64,000 nt of DNA from Mariniblastus sp. (lineage in GTDB: Bacteria; Planctomycetota; Planctomycetia; Pirellulales; Pirellulaceae), in contig JAKVBF010000010.1 in the NCBI GenBank assembly GCA_022447555.1, positions 141,257 to 205,256 on the forward strand, in the 5' to 3' direction. Both the position numbers and the translations under genes were made by a program. The notes beneath the pieces are model-generated. The model did no database searches. It was not told the origin of the DNA and saw only the letters and a program-made list of their open reading frames with translations. Below are positions 28,876 to 38,761 of this stretch, one piece after another (positions within the stretch are counted from its first letter, which is position 1; every line of letters begins with the position of its first letter).

Positions 28876-30390
28876 ATGCGCTTGTTAGCAACCCTCCTTT
28901 TGACGCTCTTATTCGGTCTATCAACCGCGGCTAACCTTGCTTGCGCTCAGAACATGGTTGAATTCCCCTATCAGGCGAATGTGATCTCCGACGAAGCGCT
29001 GGTTCATTCTGGGCCGGGTGACGTTCATTATCCTACAGATCAACTATCAGCAGGTGCGCTGGTTGAAGTCTATCGGCATGATCCCGGAGGTTGGTGCGCT
29101 ATTCGGCCCGTCGTGGGTAGCTTTAGTATGGTTCCAAGGGAATCCATTGAAGAGATGGAAGAAGCTTTAGGGCGGGTTACGAAAGATGGTGTTCCAGCTT
29201 GGGTAGGCACTCGTATGGGAAACGCATCAGAGCCCATGTGGCAGGTTAAATTAAAACAAGGTGAGACGGTCGAAATATTAGGTAAATTAAAATGGGATAG
29301 TCCTGACGAGCCACCCGTTAATTGGTATCAAATAGCTCCTCCAGCAGGTGAGTTTCGTTGGATCAAGATTTCCGAAATAGAACGGTCCCGTCCGTTACCG
29401 AAGGTGGCTCAAGAAATCGGTAGCTCGCTGAGTGAAACGGATTCGGTCGTTTCCGAGCCCCGATTCGATTCGTTTGTACGGTCGGCTGGATTTGAGACGA
29501 ATCAAACTCAAGTGAGCGGTTTGGCAAGACAGCGAACTTCACAGCCGGGTACAGGATCGAATTCTGGTTGGAGGCGTTCCAGTCGCCCGATTCGCGTGGC
29601 CAATGATGGCGGTCCGAGTGCTTTGCCTCGGAACTTTCACGACGTTCCGGTCTCTACCGCTGGAATGGGAACTGTTGCACAAGTGGATCACTGGTTCGAA
29701 GCCGGTAATGCCTCGTCGGCTTCGCGTGCGGCACGATTTGCAGATGCTCGTCTCGCAGATATTAACGAGCAACCGATGATGCCTTCGCTTGACATGACCG
29801 GTAACTCAGGTCGCAATCGATTACAGACCCCTGCCATGATGCCTCCCATTGGTGATTTGACACAGCGTTTGACCGACCTAGAACTGGCTCTCACACAAGA
29901 GATGTTGGAAGCGCCAACAAGTTGGGCGCTGTCGCCCTTGATTCATCAAACTCAAGCAGTTTACCAAAGCTCGCAAGACGCCAAAGAAAGAGAACAGGCG
30001 GAACGTCTTCTTTATAAGCTGCGAAATTGCCAACAACTTCAATCAAAAATGTTGAATCCCAAGAAACTCATAGGGTCGGGTTTCAAGTCAACATCGGCAA
30101 CCCTGCCGATTGGAACGGGTATCGATCAGCAGGTGCAAATGGGAACCATTTATGACGCCTACGGTTGGTTGGATAAATTAGTTCGTGATTCAGGAAAGTC
30201 TCCCTCAACATTCGTGATCAAAGATGACTCCGGGAAAATCACCCACCATGTTTCGCCAGCTCCGGGTTTGAATCTCCACCGTTATCTACGGCAAAAAGTT
30301 GGCGTGATTGGACAGCGAGGTTTTCACCAACAGTTGCGTCTGGATCATGTCACCATCGAGCGAGTGGTCGTGTTGCAAAAGCGCCGCTAG
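28876..30390 (+). CDS. Secreted protein with two bacterial SH3-like domains
   Basis: 504 residues with a signal peptide (MRLLATLLLTLLFGLSTAANLACAQ). Two SH3-type segments follow: one around VISDEALVHSGPGDVHYPTDQL (residues about 35-90) and another around WVGTRMGNASEPMWQVKLKQG (about 110-175). The middle is Ser/Arg/Pro-rich and likely disordered, and the C-terminal third is helical (LTQRLTDLELALTQEML). Bacterial SH3 domains often bind cell-wall or surface ligands. The arrangement is not one I recognise; an envelope role is inferred from export and domain type. Confidence 0.75.
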   Translation: MRLLATLLLTLLFGLSTAANLACAQNMVEFPYQANVISDEALVHSGPGDVHYPTDQLSAGALVEVYRHDPGGWCAIRPVVGSFSMVPRESIEEMEEALGRVTKDGVPAWVGTRMGNASEPMWQVKLKQGETVEILGKLKWDSPDEPPVNWYQIAPPAGEFRWIKISEIERSRPLPKVAQEIGSSLSETDSVVSEPRFDSFVRSAGFETNQTQVSGLARQRTSQPGTGSNSGWRRSSRPIRVANDGGPSALPRNFHDVPVSTAGMGTVAQVDHWFEAGNASSASRAARFADARLADINEQPMMPSLDMTGNSGRNRLQTPAMMPPIGDLTQRLTDLELALTQEMLEAPTSWALSPLIHQTQAVYQSSQDAKEREQAERLLYKLRNCQQLQSKMLNPKKLIGSGFKSTSATLPIGTGIDQQVQMGTIYDAYGWLDKLVRDSGKSPSTFVIKDDSGKITHHVSPAPGLNLHRYLRQKVGVIGQRGFHQQLRLDHVTIERVVVLQKRR

Positions 30391-30689
30391 AGTCGAGCCG
30401 TTAGTGGCGCTTGATCAAGTTTTCGGAGGGTTTTGAGGAATCGCTATTCAGCGGCCCTGTCCGACTCACTTTGCCTCTCTTTTTTGATAGCATTTGCTGC
30501 TAGCCCTAACCATCCATGGCTGGTACTGGGAAGCCATGCGATTTCTTGCGCGCTTTGGGGGCGACCTCTCAAAAAAACTGTTTCGGCCGAACGAGAGTGG
30601 CCGAACTAATCGTACTAAGCGTCTTTGTGTTTCGACAACTTGGCGCGGGGTCTCTTGGACTCCGTTTTTCATACGCTCCGGAATCACTA
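30391..30689. other. Intergenic region, no supported gene
   Basis: About 300 bases between two same-strand exported-protein genes. The frame of the next gene stays open back to 30516, but the residues there look non-coding. No terminator is seen. Confidence 0.4.
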
Positions 30690-31805
30690 ATGAAGAATCG
30701 TCTCGTCATTTGCACCTCCAAAGTGACCTTTTGGATTTTCATTTGCGTTGTGATTTTGGTGATATCTACCCCATCGCAAGCGATGGAGCAGCTGACTTCC
30801 GGGACCTCTTCCAAGCAGGCGCGGCAGCAGGCGCTCCAGTCGGTTCCTTATGATCAATTGAATCAGCAGACGCGAACGAAGATTAGAGAGGTACTCGAGA
30901 AACCCAGTATCTATCGTCGTCTGCCGATTACGGAAATTGATATCGAATCGGATTATTTTGTCTTTCTTGTGCGGCATCCCGAGGTCATTGTCAACATTTG
31001 GCAAATCATGGGTATTACCCAAATGAAAGCAGAGCGAATCGGACCTTTCGAGTTGCGTACCGATGATGGGCAAGGGGCGGCTAGTGATGTAGAACTCGTC
31101 TACGGCAGTGAAAACACGCACATCTACTATGCTACCGGAAGTTACGAAGGGCCGATTCTGAAAAAGAAGATCTTGGGACGATGTGTCATGATCCTGAGAA
31201 CCGAATACCAACGAGGATCCGACGGTGCCTCGCGGGCCAAATGTTCTTTAGATGTGTTCTTGAAAGTCGATAACACAACGGCCAGTTTAGTTGCCAAAAC
31301 GTTAAACCCAATCGTAGGTACGACTGCTGACCACAACTTCGTTGAATCATTGAATTTTCTTCAACGTCTGAATGAAACAACGGAAAAGAACGGTGCTGGT
31401 GTTCAACGAATGGCGGGACGGTTACGAAATATCAATCCTCAAGTGAGAGGCGAATTTGTAAAACTTGCCGGTCAGGTTTACCAGCGCCACGCTCATCTAA
31501 AGGGCGCTCCCAGTACCCGATCCAATAGTTCTTATCCGGTTCAGCCCTCCAGTTTTCAGGCTGCACCCTACCCTTCGGTAACGCCCATGCCAGGCAGTCA
31601 CCCGACCACAATAAATCCGTCCACGATGCCGTATCCAGCGACGGTCCCCCTGCGGCAGTCAGGAGCTTATCGGTTGAATGGAAACGTGCGTTACCCCTAT
31701 TATCAGATGCCCCAGGATCAAGGGGTTCAGAAGGCCAGCTATTGGTCTTCTCAAGGTGGACCGGCCCCGCGGATCTCGTATCCTCGACAGCGATTCCTGC
31801 GCTGA
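30690..31805 (+). CDS. Exported hypothetical protein
   Basis: About 371 residues from ATG 30690, which opens a signal peptide (MKNRLVICTSKVTFWIFICVVILVIS, cleavage near SQAME). An alpha/beta core of about 250 residues follows (PSIYRRLPITEIDIESDYFVFL and on, IGPFELRTDDGQ, CSLDVFLKVDNTTASLVAKTL). The C-terminal 110 residues are Pro/Ser/Tyr-rich and likely disordered. I do not recognise the family. It may be functionally linked to the preceding SH3-domain protein, which is also exported and on the same strand. Confidence 0.7.
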   Translation: MKNRLVICTSKVTFWIFICVVILVISTPSQAMEQLTSGTSSKQARQQALQSVPYDQLNQQTRTKIREVLEKPSIYRRLPITEIDIESDYFVFLVRHPEVIVNIWQIMGITQMKAERIGPFELRTDDGQGAASDVELVYGSENTHIYYATGSYEGPILKKKILGRCVMILRTEYQRGSDGASRAKCSLDVFLKVDNTTASLVAKTLNPIVGTTADHNFVESLNFLQRLNETTEKNGAGVQRMAGRLRNINPQVRGEFVKLAGQVYQRHAHLKGAPSTRSNSSYPVQPSSFQAAPYPSVTPMPGSHPTTINPSTMPYPATVPLRQSGAYRLNGNVRYPYYQMPQDQGVQKASYWSSQGGPAPRISYPRQRFLR

Positions 31806-31972
31806 GATCACGCTGTTATCGCCAAATCGTCAGCTCGTTTTGGAACGGCTTTCACGTTGACCAGAGGCTTCGATTACGTGTCTTGCCATTGCCACTGATG
31901 GATCGGTCGTCAATGGGTTATGATCATCGGTTCAATGGAAAGAATCAGACTGCGGTAGGGAGTGGATGCGGG

Positions 31973-32182
31973 ATGGCGACAATGACGCGAGAAGACCTCG
32001 TAAGATTGGTTGAGAAGATTCGACGAGAAAGTGGCTGCATCGTTGACCTTGATGCGTTGATCTCCCGGTTTGAGGCGAATGTGCGAGACCCCGCAAGCAG
32101 CGCGTTTATTTTTGAATCCCCAACGGGACGCCTATTATCAGCGACGGAAGTGGTCGAACGGGCGATGAAATCAACTTCTTGA
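31973..32182 (+). CDS. Small protein resembling colicin/pyocin immunity proteins
   Basis: 69 residues from ATG 31973 (MATMTREDLVRLVEKIRRESG). The helical N-terminal half, then ALISRFEANVRDPASSAFIFESPTG, LLSATEVVERAM, recalls the four-helix colicin/pyocin immunity fold, whose members share an ExxVPHP-type loop followed by a short strand. Real immunity proteins are near 85 residues, so this is short. No nuclease bacteriocin gene is adjacent. The family link is tentative; orphan small proteins of this shape are common in planctomycetes. Confidence 0.5.
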   Translation: MATMTREDLVRLVEKIRRESGCIVDLDALISRFEANVRDPASSAFIFESPTGRLLSATEVVERAMKSTS

Positions 32183-32183
32183 A

Positions 32184-32369
32184 TCACTTACCGTGGTTTG
32201 CATCCTTGGAGCAATCAAGCTCATTTCTATCCTGCCACGCCCAAATCGCACCGACCAAGGCGATGACGAGAGTAAAAACGATTGATCCACCCAAGTGTAT
32301 TCCATCAAGGTTCCGCTCAAGAGCCGTATGATGATCGCGGGAAAAACCACAGATCACTAAATTATACAT
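32184..32369 (-). CDS. Possible small membrane protein
   Basis: 61 codons with AGAGGAAG directly before the ATG at 32369. The product has one hydrophobic helix (SIVFTLVIALVGAIWAW) followed by a charged tail. Its stop lies two bases from that of the convergent immunity-like gene. Function unknown. Confidence 0.4.
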   Translation of the reverse strand: MYNLVICGFSRDHHTALERNLDGIHLGGSIVFTLVIALVGAIWAWQDRNELDCSKDANHGK

Positions 32370-32552
32370 GCTTCCTCTTAAGACACTTCGAGCAGCAGCA
32401 GGTGGGTTGATTTAAGACTTCTGTAAATCAAATGCCCAATTCTTGAGTCTCACATCAGTCTATTGGAAACGCAAGCTTATGAAGAGGAGTGCTGGGCACC
32501 TTTAGTACCAATCCTTCGCGGATCATTCTAGAGATTCATCTTGGGGCTGGCG

Positions 32553-32885
32553 TTAAACCATTCGACTTTTAGCCATTGCCTCTTCGGCTTTTTGAATGAA
32601 GACAGGATCCCGAGTCCCCTCGAAAGCCCTCTGATAGGTGACGCTTAAAGCGGACCAGTTGAACTGATCTTCGGGTTCTATTTCGACTACCCGTTCTGCG
32701 TGATGGCAGCTCTTTTCATGCTCCTCGGTTTGATGATAAAGCACGCTCAAGGCCATGTGACCGCGAACGAATCGTTCATCCAACTGAATGGCTTCAGTTA
32801 GTTTTGCGATTGCTTCCTGAGTCTTGCCTTCCAGCTTGAGCTGGTCCGCTTCTTTTTCCAACGCGAGTGCTTGTTCTTCGGTCAT
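32553..32885 (-). CDS. Tetratricopeptide-repeat protein
   Basis: 110 residues with about three TPR helical pairs: ALEKEADQLKLEGKTQEAIAKLTEAIQLD, the pair from FVRGHMALSVLYHQ to HAERVVEIEP, and FNWSALSVTYQRA. TPRs mediate protein contacts; the partner is unknown. No signal peptide, so probably cytoplasmic. It lies downstream of the ppdK terminator on the same strand. Confidence 0.8.
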   Translation of the reverse strand: MTEEQALALEKEADQLKLEGKTQEAIAKLTEAIQLDERFVRGHMALSVLYHQTEEHEKSCHHAERVVEIEPEDQFNWSALSVTYQRAFEGTRDPVFIQKAEEAMAKSRMV

Positions 32886-32971
32886 GGGGTTTAGTTCATC
32901 AAGAGAGGTGACGGATTTATAGAATTATCGCGAAGCTGCACAATATTCCAAGGTCTCCAATGCAGAGCGGT

Positions 32972-32995
32972 AAAAAAATCCCGGTTAAAACCGGG
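32972..32995 (-). terminator. Rho-independent terminator after ppdK
   Basis: On the minus strand, CCCGGT and ACCGGG pair around a four-base loop and are followed by A and seven T residues. It lies about 95 bases past the ppdK stop. Confidence 0.75.
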
Positions 32996-33090
32996 GTTTG
33001 GGTTTAACCGAGATTTGGGTTTGCTTTTACCAAGAGAGGCGCTGTCGTAATGGTCGGCTCACTATTGGAAAGCCTTTCAATATTTCCATT

Positions 33091-35754
33091 CTATCGTTTA
33101 CTCTTCAGCGCTGCCTGAGCTGCCGAAAGGCGAGCGATCGGTACTCGAAATGGAGAACAGCTGACGTAATCCAGTCCGACTTTGTGGCAGAAATGGATTG
33201 AGTCTGGATCACCTCCGTGTTCGCCACAAATCCCCACCTTGAGGTTTTTCCGAGCGGCTCGGCCCTTCTGAACGCCCATCTCAACCAATTGGCCCACGCC
33301 CGTTTGGTCAATTGAGACAAACGGATCGTTGGGGAGGATTTCTTTATTGAGGTATTCAGGAAGGAAACTTCCGATGTCATCTCGGCTGTAACCAAATGTC
33401 ATTTGAGTCAGGTCATTTGTTCCGAAGCTGAAGAACTCGGCGTGATCTGCAACCTCATCGGCCGTTAAGGCAGCTCTTGGGATTTCGATCATAGTGCCAA
33501 TCATGATCGGCAGCTTTCCCGTGACCTTCTTCGCTTTCTTGACTGCTTTGATGGTCTCTTCTGTCAGTGAACGAAGCATCGACAATTCACTGACGGTGCC
33601 GATCAGTGGGATCATGATTTCTGGTTTAACATCAATCTTCTTTTTGCGGCAATTGATGGTTGCCTCGACAATTGCCGTGACTTGCATCTCCAGAATCTCT
33701 GGGTAGGTCACACTCAGTCGACAACCCCGATGGCCGAGCATGGGGTTGAATTCATGTAATTGGGCAACACGCCGTTTGATTTCGGAGGCCGGTACGCCCA
33801 GCTGCTTGGCAACGACGGCTTGTCCTTTACTATCGTGCGGCAAGAACTCATGTAGTGGTGGATCGAGTAATCGAACGGTGACCGGCAAGCCCTTCATCGA
33901 TTTGAAGATGCCTTCGAAATCTTTTCGTTGGATGGGCAGCAATTTTTTCAACGCTTTTCGGCGAGCCGTTTCGTCTTCGGCCAAAATCATTTCACGCATT
34001 GCCGTAATACGATCTTCTTCAAAGAACATATGTTCCGTCCGGCAAAGTCCAATACCTTGAGCACCGAAATCACGGGCTCGCTGCGCATCGTGAGGGGTGT
34101 CCGCATTGGTGCGTACTCCTAGTTTGCGGTACTTGTCAGCCCAGCCCATAACTTTGTTGAAATTGGAAGAAAGCTTGGGTTGTCTTGTAGCAATTTCACC
34201 CTTCATCACCTCCCCGGTCGATCCATCAATAGAGAGGGTGTCTTTGTAATTGAATGTCTTCCCATTGACCCGGATCTTTCGACCTTTTTCATCAATTTCA
34301 ATATCTCCAGCGCCTGCAACACAGCAACGCCCCCAGCCTCGGGCAACCACTGCAGCATGGCTTGTCATGCCACCGGTGCTGGTCAAAATACCGGCTGCAC
34401 AGTGCATCCCGTCAACATCCTCAGGACTCGTTTCTTTGCGAACCAAGAGGACTTTCTCGCCGTCCTCGGTCCGACGTACAGCTTCTTCGGCTGTGAAGGC
34501 AAGCTTGCCCACTGCAGCGCCTGGAGAGGCTGGCAGCCCGCGGGTTAGCGATTCCGTCTTGCTTTTTGCAGCTGGGTCAAAACTCGGCAGGAGAAGTTGG
34601 GTCAAATCGTTCGGGGGGATTCTCAGTACGGCCGTCTTCTCATTGATCAGTTTTTCTTTGACCATATCACATGCAATTTTGAGGGCTGCAGCGCCGGTTC
34701 GTTTACCCGTTCTAGTTTGCAGCATGAACAGTTCACCGTTTTCAATAGTGAACTCGATATCTTGCATATCTTTATAGTGCTTTTCGAGGATTCCCTTGAT
34801 TTGTAAGAGTTGTTTATGGACGGCTTTGTTCCATTTTGGCATCTCGTCGACGGGCAGTGGCGTTCGAATACCGGCCACAACGTCTTCACCCTGTGCATTG
34901 ATCAAAAACTCACCGTAAAACTTATTTTCGCCGGTTGATGGATTGCGAGTAAAGGCGACACCCGTACCCGATTCGTCCCCCATGTTGCCATAAGCCATCG
35001 CTTGAACGTTAACGGCCGTTCCAAGCAGCCCCCGGATGCCATCTTTGTTTCGGTAGCTGATTGCACGAGGAGTGTTCCAGCTTTTGAAGACCGCTTCTAC
35101 GGCCAATTCCAATTGCTTTAGAGGGTTTTGGGGAAAGTTTTGGCGAGTGTGCTTTTTGTAAACTTTTTTATATTCCGTACACAACTCGACAAGACCATCT
35201 GCAGGTACCTCGGTGTCGTTGGCAACTTTGTACTTTTTCTTAATTTTGTCAAACGCGGCCTCGAAATATTCGTGATGGACTTCCATCACGACACCACCAA
35301 ACATGTTGATCAAACGACGATAGGCGTCGTACGCAAATCTTGGGTTATCCGTTGCGGCTGCCAAACCTTTGACAGAAACGTCATTCAGTCCCAAGTTTAG
35401 GATCGTATCCATCATACCGGGCATCGAGACGGCGGCTCCAGACCGGACCGAAACCAACAAGGGGTTCTTGTCGTCGCCGAATTTCTTGCCTAATTCTTTC
35501 TCCAAAATTCGGACCGATTTTTCAATCGATGTCATCAAGCCAGCTGGTAATTTCTTCCCGCCCTTGTAGTAAGCGTCACAGCATTCGGTCGTGATAGTGA
35601 AACCCGGAGGGACGGGAAGCCCGATGGCCGTCATCTCAGCCAGATTGGTTCCCTTGCCACCAAGCAATTCTTTGCTCTTACCGCGGCCGTCACAACGCGT
35701 TTTTCCAAAATAGTACGTCATCTTGTTTTTGGAAGAGGTTGCTTTTTTTGCCAT
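33091..35754 (-). CDS. ppdK: Pyruvate, phosphate dikinase
   Basis: 887 residues, full length. It interconverts pyruvate + ATP + Pi with phosphoenolpyruvate + AMP + PPi. The N-terminal nucleotide domain carries LLGGKGTNLAEMTAIGLPVPPGFTI and SVRSGAAVSMPGMMDTILNLG. The central swivelling phosphohistidine domain has GGMTSHAAVVARGWG. The C-terminal PEP/pyruvate barrel ends in GICGEHGGDP and YVSCSPFRVPIARLSAAQA. With the ATP-type PFK in this window, PPDK gives the cell a reversible PEP/pyruvate step. Confidence 0.96.
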   Translation of the reverse strand: MAKKATSSKNKMTYYFGKTRCDGRGKSKELLGGKGTNLAEMTAIGLPVPPGFTITTECCDAYYKGGKKLPAGLMTSIEKSVRILEKELGKKFGDDKNPLLVSVRSGAAVSMPGMMDTILNLGLNDVSVKGLAAATDNPRFAYDAYRRLINMFGGVVMEVHHEYFEAAFDKIKKKYKVANDTEVPADGLVELCTEYKKVYKKHTRQNFPQNPLKQLELAVEAVFKSWNTPRAISYRNKDGIRGLLGTAVNVQAMAYGNMGDESGTGVAFTRNPSTGENKFYGEFLINAQGEDVVAGIRTPLPVDEMPKWNKAVHKQLLQIKGILEKHYKDMQDIEFTIENGELFMLQTRTGKRTGAAALKIACDMVKEKLINEKTAVLRIPPNDLTQLLLPSFDPAAKSKTESLTRGLPASPGAAVGKLAFTAEEAVRRTEDGEKVLLVRKETSPEDVDGMHCAAGILTSTGGMTSHAAVVARGWGRCCVAGAGDIEIDEKGRKIRVNGKTFNYKDTLSIDGSTGEVMKGEIATRQPKLSSNFNKVMGWADKYRKLGVRTNADTPHDAQRARDFGAQGIGLCRTEHMFFEEDRITAMREMILAEDETARRKALKKLLPIQRKDFEGIFKSMKGLPVTVRLLDPPLHEFLPHDSKGQAVVAKQLGVPASEIKRRVAQLHEFNPMLGHRGCRLSVTYPEILEMQVTAIVEATINCRKKKIDVKPEIMIPLIGTVSELSMLRSLTEETIKAVKKAKKVTGKLPIMIGTMIEIPRAALTADEVADHAEFFSFGTNDLTQMTFGYSRDDIGSFLPEYLNKEILPNDPFVSIDQTGVGQLVEMGVQKGRAARKNLKVGICGEHGGDPDSIHFCHKVGLDYVSCSPFRVPIARLSAAQAALKSKR

Positions 35755-36149
35755 TTGTTTACCTTCGCTTAAATACCGTTATGTTGTCACCGCTAGCCGA
35801 CACAATGTTTCGGCCGGAGGAATCGTTTTTCTTGAAGCACTCAGCATCTCTTGAGACACCAGGCAAGTTATGAAATCGGTTGGCACGCATAGTGAATGCG
35901 ATTGAAACGGGAGTTCCTTAAAGTGCGTTCGCAAACGAGGCGATCACAGGGCAAACCGACTCATGTCAGAGTTGTCTAACTTAACAGAGTGGCCTGAAAT
36001 CCGAAAGATACTGGCACTCTTTTTGCCCTTGTTGATTTCTTCAAATTTACCCCAATCCTTAAATTTTCTGGGGAAATCGCACTGGACAGCACAATGCTAA
36101 TTGGGTGGTAAATAACCACCTTGATATAATTCTAAAGGGTGGTATTTTT
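35755..36149. other. Intergenic region upstream of ppdK with a three-arm hairpin
   Basis: This 395-base stretch has no supported gene. Its left end, 36103-36150, contains a three-arm repeat described separately. The part near 35755-35900 presumably holds the ppdK promoter. Confidence 0.45.
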
Positions 36150-36150
36150 T
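36103..36150 (+). promoter_or_regulatory. Attenuator-like three-arm hairpin element
   Basis: Arm 1 (GGTGGT, 36104-36109) can pair with arm 2 (ACCACC, 36115-36120). Arm 2 can alternatively pair with arm 3 (GGTGGT, 36138-36143), which is followed by A and six or more T residues at 36145-36150. The second pairing is a terminator shape on the plus strand, the first would prevent it. No plus-strand gene is visible upstream, so it may end an unannotated RNA, or act as a bidirectional terminator for the glycerate kinase gene. Confidence 0.4.
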
Positions 36151-37556
36151 CATTGATCCCGTTCCGGACCCCAGAGCGGCCGATTGCTCCCCACCACTCC
36201 GATTCTCAAATCACAGACGTTGGTTCGATATTGCGGTGATCCCTGGAAAATCCCAAAACCGAGCTCTGAAAAAAATTGGTGAGAGTTATTTGATTTTAAA
36301 AAGGGCTGAGGGTTGAGGTCCATTTGACGCACTTGATTTATCGTTTGATGCGAGATCCAAGCACCGGCAGCCGGAGCACTCCCATCCTCGCCGTCCGTCC
36401 CGCCCGACAAGAGCGCGAAGGGTTGCTCGATTGAGGCATTCGCTTTCAAGAGGTGCTCTAGCGCGACAAGTACCAAGTGCGAGTTGCGACCCCCGATTCC
36501 CGGTTTCGCGCACAATCGGACCACGGGCTCCCCCCCCGAAACGATCATTCGCGGTTTTGGAGACGGCCCCATTTGATCTAGGATCCACTGCCCCAATCGT
36601 TGTCCCGCTTGCTCTACGGTTTCAAATTCATCACTCTGTAATTCGCTGCTGCAATCAAAGTGTTTTGCTTTTGCGAATTCCACCACGCTGTTTAACGCTT
36701 CACTGATGTGACCCATGATGTGATTTGATACATTCTTAGGCGGTTTGATGGCGGTTTGTTTTCTTCGCTTCAAATACCGCTGAATGGATGCCGGTACATT
36801 TCGCATTTTTGGATCAAGCTCTCTGAGGATTGCCCAAGCTTCGGCAGGGGTGGACGGGTCGGCCACGGTGGGGCCCGATCCGATAATGTCAATTTGATCA
36901 CCGATCACATCGGGAATGATCAAGCAGGCCATATGGAAGCCATTGAAACGAGCCGCCAAACGGCCCCCTTTGACATCACTCACATGTTTTCGGACCGTAT
37001 TGATCTGTTGAATGCTGGCTCCGCTTCGGCCGAGCCATTGGACGAGTTTACGTTTGTCAGATAATTTTATTTTGTTCGGTGGATGGGTCAAAAGTGCCGA
37101 AGCACCACCGGACAAAAGGCAAATGCAAAGCTCTCGTGGACCGGCTTGTTGGACGAGGTCTTCGATTAGAAGGGTCGCTCCGAATGCGTCGGCGGTGGGT
37201 AGATTTTCGCCAACAGGTCGTGCCGGGAATTGCCAGATACGAGAGCCCGCTAACAGGCGACCTCCGTATTTATCCTGAGGTACATTGACGAGTCCGGAGG
37301 CTTTTTTTTCAATCGCCAAGTCAGGTCCCAAGGCATCCTCGAATGCTTCTGCCATGGTCCCCGCAACTTTACCTGCACCCACCACACGGATGCGATCAAA
37401 ATCGGAGGTTGAAAAAATCTGGTCGCCGATCACGAGACGTGCGTTGTCGACCGTGACATGGTTGCGTAGCAATTGTCTTGGATCAACCGACTGGACGCCA
37501 TGGCCCCACGATTCGATGGCCATGTTGATGGTTGGTTCGTTTGCTTGTACTGACAT
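36150..37556 (-). CDS. Glycerate 2-kinase (MOFRL/DUF4147 family)
   Basis: 468 residues from the ATG at 37556 (MSVQANEPT). It is a class II glycerate kinase, converting D-glycerate to 2-phosphoglycerate. The N-terminal domain has VVGAGKVAGTMAEAFE, CLLSGGASALLTHPP and INTVRKHVSDVKGGRLA. The C-terminal MOFRL domain has MIVSGGEPVV, GGRNSHLVLVALE and LLSGGTDGEDGSAPAAGA. The product feeds lower glycolysis next to PEP/pyruvate dikinase, whose gene lies just downstream on the same strand. Confidence 0.92.
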   Translation of the reverse strand: MSVQANEPTINMAIESWGHGVQSVDPRQLLRNHVTVDNARLVIGDQIFSTSDFDRIRVVGAGKVAGTMAEAFEDALGPDLAIEKKASGLVNVPQDKYGGRLLAGSRIWQFPARPVGENLPTADAFGATLLIEDLVQQAGPRELCICLLSGGASALLTHPPNKIKLSDKRKLVQWLGRSGASIQQINTVRKHVSDVKGGRLAARFNGFHMACLIIPDVIGDQIDIIGSGPTVADPSTPAEAWAILRELDPKMRNVPASIQRYLKRRKQTAIKPPKNVSNHIMGHISEALNSVVEFAKAKHFDCSSELQSDEFETVEQAGQRLGQWILDQMGPSPKPRMIVSGGEPVVRLCAKPGIGGRNSHLVLVALEHLLKANASIEQPFALLSGGTDGEDGSAPAAGAWISHQTINQVRQMDLNPQPFLKSNNSHQFFSELGFGIFQGSPQYRTNVCDLRIGVVGSNRPLWGPERDQ

Positions 37557-37707
37557 CAGGCGTTCCCAGTAAAATTGGTGCAGGCTGGAATGTCGTCTCA
37601 CCTAACGAGGTAGGCATCGCCTCATTGTTCACATTGAGGTTATAATCAAAAATTCTGTTTGTCGTCTACAACCTTGCGTCATTGATCGCTTTTCGAAAGA
37701 TAGTTCG

Positions 37708-38712
37708 TTGAAACCGTTACGTCTATTGGCCCTTCTTCTACCGGTCCTAATTGGATTAGGTGCGTTGGTTTACGCCGGCACAGGGACCTTGTTTTTTGTT
37801 TCTCTGGCAAAAGCCGTGCAGGATGATGAACGGGAGGGCGGTTCTCGCAGTTTAACCAAGTTGGGCGTTCTGCGTTCAGGTGAACTTAGAGAGATCAGTG
37901 GAATTGCCCGTTCCAGTATCTACCCGAAAAGTTTTTGGTGCCACAATGACTCGGGTCACCCCCCCAAGCTCTATTTGGTGAGGCAGGATGGACACGTTTT
38001 GGCGGAATGTGAAATCATCGGCGCTCGAAATGCTGATTGGGAGGACATTAGTTCATTTGAGTATGGGGGCGTTCCTTATCTGGCGATCGGGGACATAGGA
38101 GATAATCGAAGACGAAGAGATAATATTGCGGTTTACTTAATAAGAGAGCCTGACCTTGAATTGAAATCTGACGAGCGGATTCAGTTTAAAACGAAGCTGC
38201 TTAACAAGGTTCTCTTGCAATATGAGGATGGACCACGCGATTGCGAGGCGATGGGGGTGGTTGGCACAACCGGAGAATTATTACTAATTGAAAAAAGGCA
38301 GCAAGACCGAACCTCGCAGAAACCCGGTGTTTACCGATTGGATTTAAGGCCTTGGCTTTCCGGGAAGTTGGATCGAAAAAAGGGAGGAGCGACGGAGCTC
38401 CGAAGAATCGCTGAATTTCCGATTCGCAATGTGACAGGCATGGCCTTTTCAAAAGATTCCCAAAAAATTATCGCGAGGGATTATCTTGCCGCTCATTTAA
38501 TCACATTACAGCCAGGTAAAAATTGGGTCACACAGCTGAAACGGTTTGATCCAAAACTAGTTGCATTACCCTTGGAGCGGCAAGGTGAAGCCATCTGTTT
38601 TGATTCGACCGGAACGGCTGTCATCACGACGAGTGAATTTCAGGGGCAGCCGATTTGGCAGGTTACACTCGAGGACGGGTCCGAACAACGGGATCGTCCC
38701 AGGCGAAAATAG
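37708..38712 (+). CDS. Exported hypothetical protein, beta-propeller-like
   Basis: 334 residues from a TTG start (LKPLRLLALLLPVLIGLGAL); no ATG fits. After the signal or anchor helix come repeated strand segments: LREISGIARSSIYPKSFW, CHNDSGHPPKLYLV, NADWEDISSFEYGG and YLAIGDIGDNRRRRDNIAVYLI. This WEDI...GDIGDN pattern recurs in uncharacterised bacterial exported proteins with a propeller-like fold. Function unknown. It lies upstream of the M20 peptidase gene and may be cotranscribed. Confidence 0.65.
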   Translation: MKPLRLLALLLPVLIGLGALVYAGTGTLFFVSLAKAVQDDEREGGSRSLTKLGVLRSGELREISGIARSSIYPKSFWCHNDSGHPPKLYLVRQDGHVLAECEIIGARNADWEDISSFEYGGVPYLAIGDIGDNRRRRDNIAVYLIREPDLELKSDERIQFKTKLLNKVLLQYEDGPRDCEAMGVVGTTGELLLIEKRQQDRTSQKPGVYRLDLRPWLSGKLDRKKGGATELRRIAEFPIRNVTGMAFSKDSQKIIARDYLAAHLITLQPGKNWVTQLKRFDPKLVALPLERQGEAICFDSTGTAVITTSEFQGQPIWQVTLEDGSEQRDRPRRK

Positions 38713-38761
38713 ACCGGTCAACGGCATGGTCCTTGGCGAATCAGGAAGGAAGACTGAGGTT

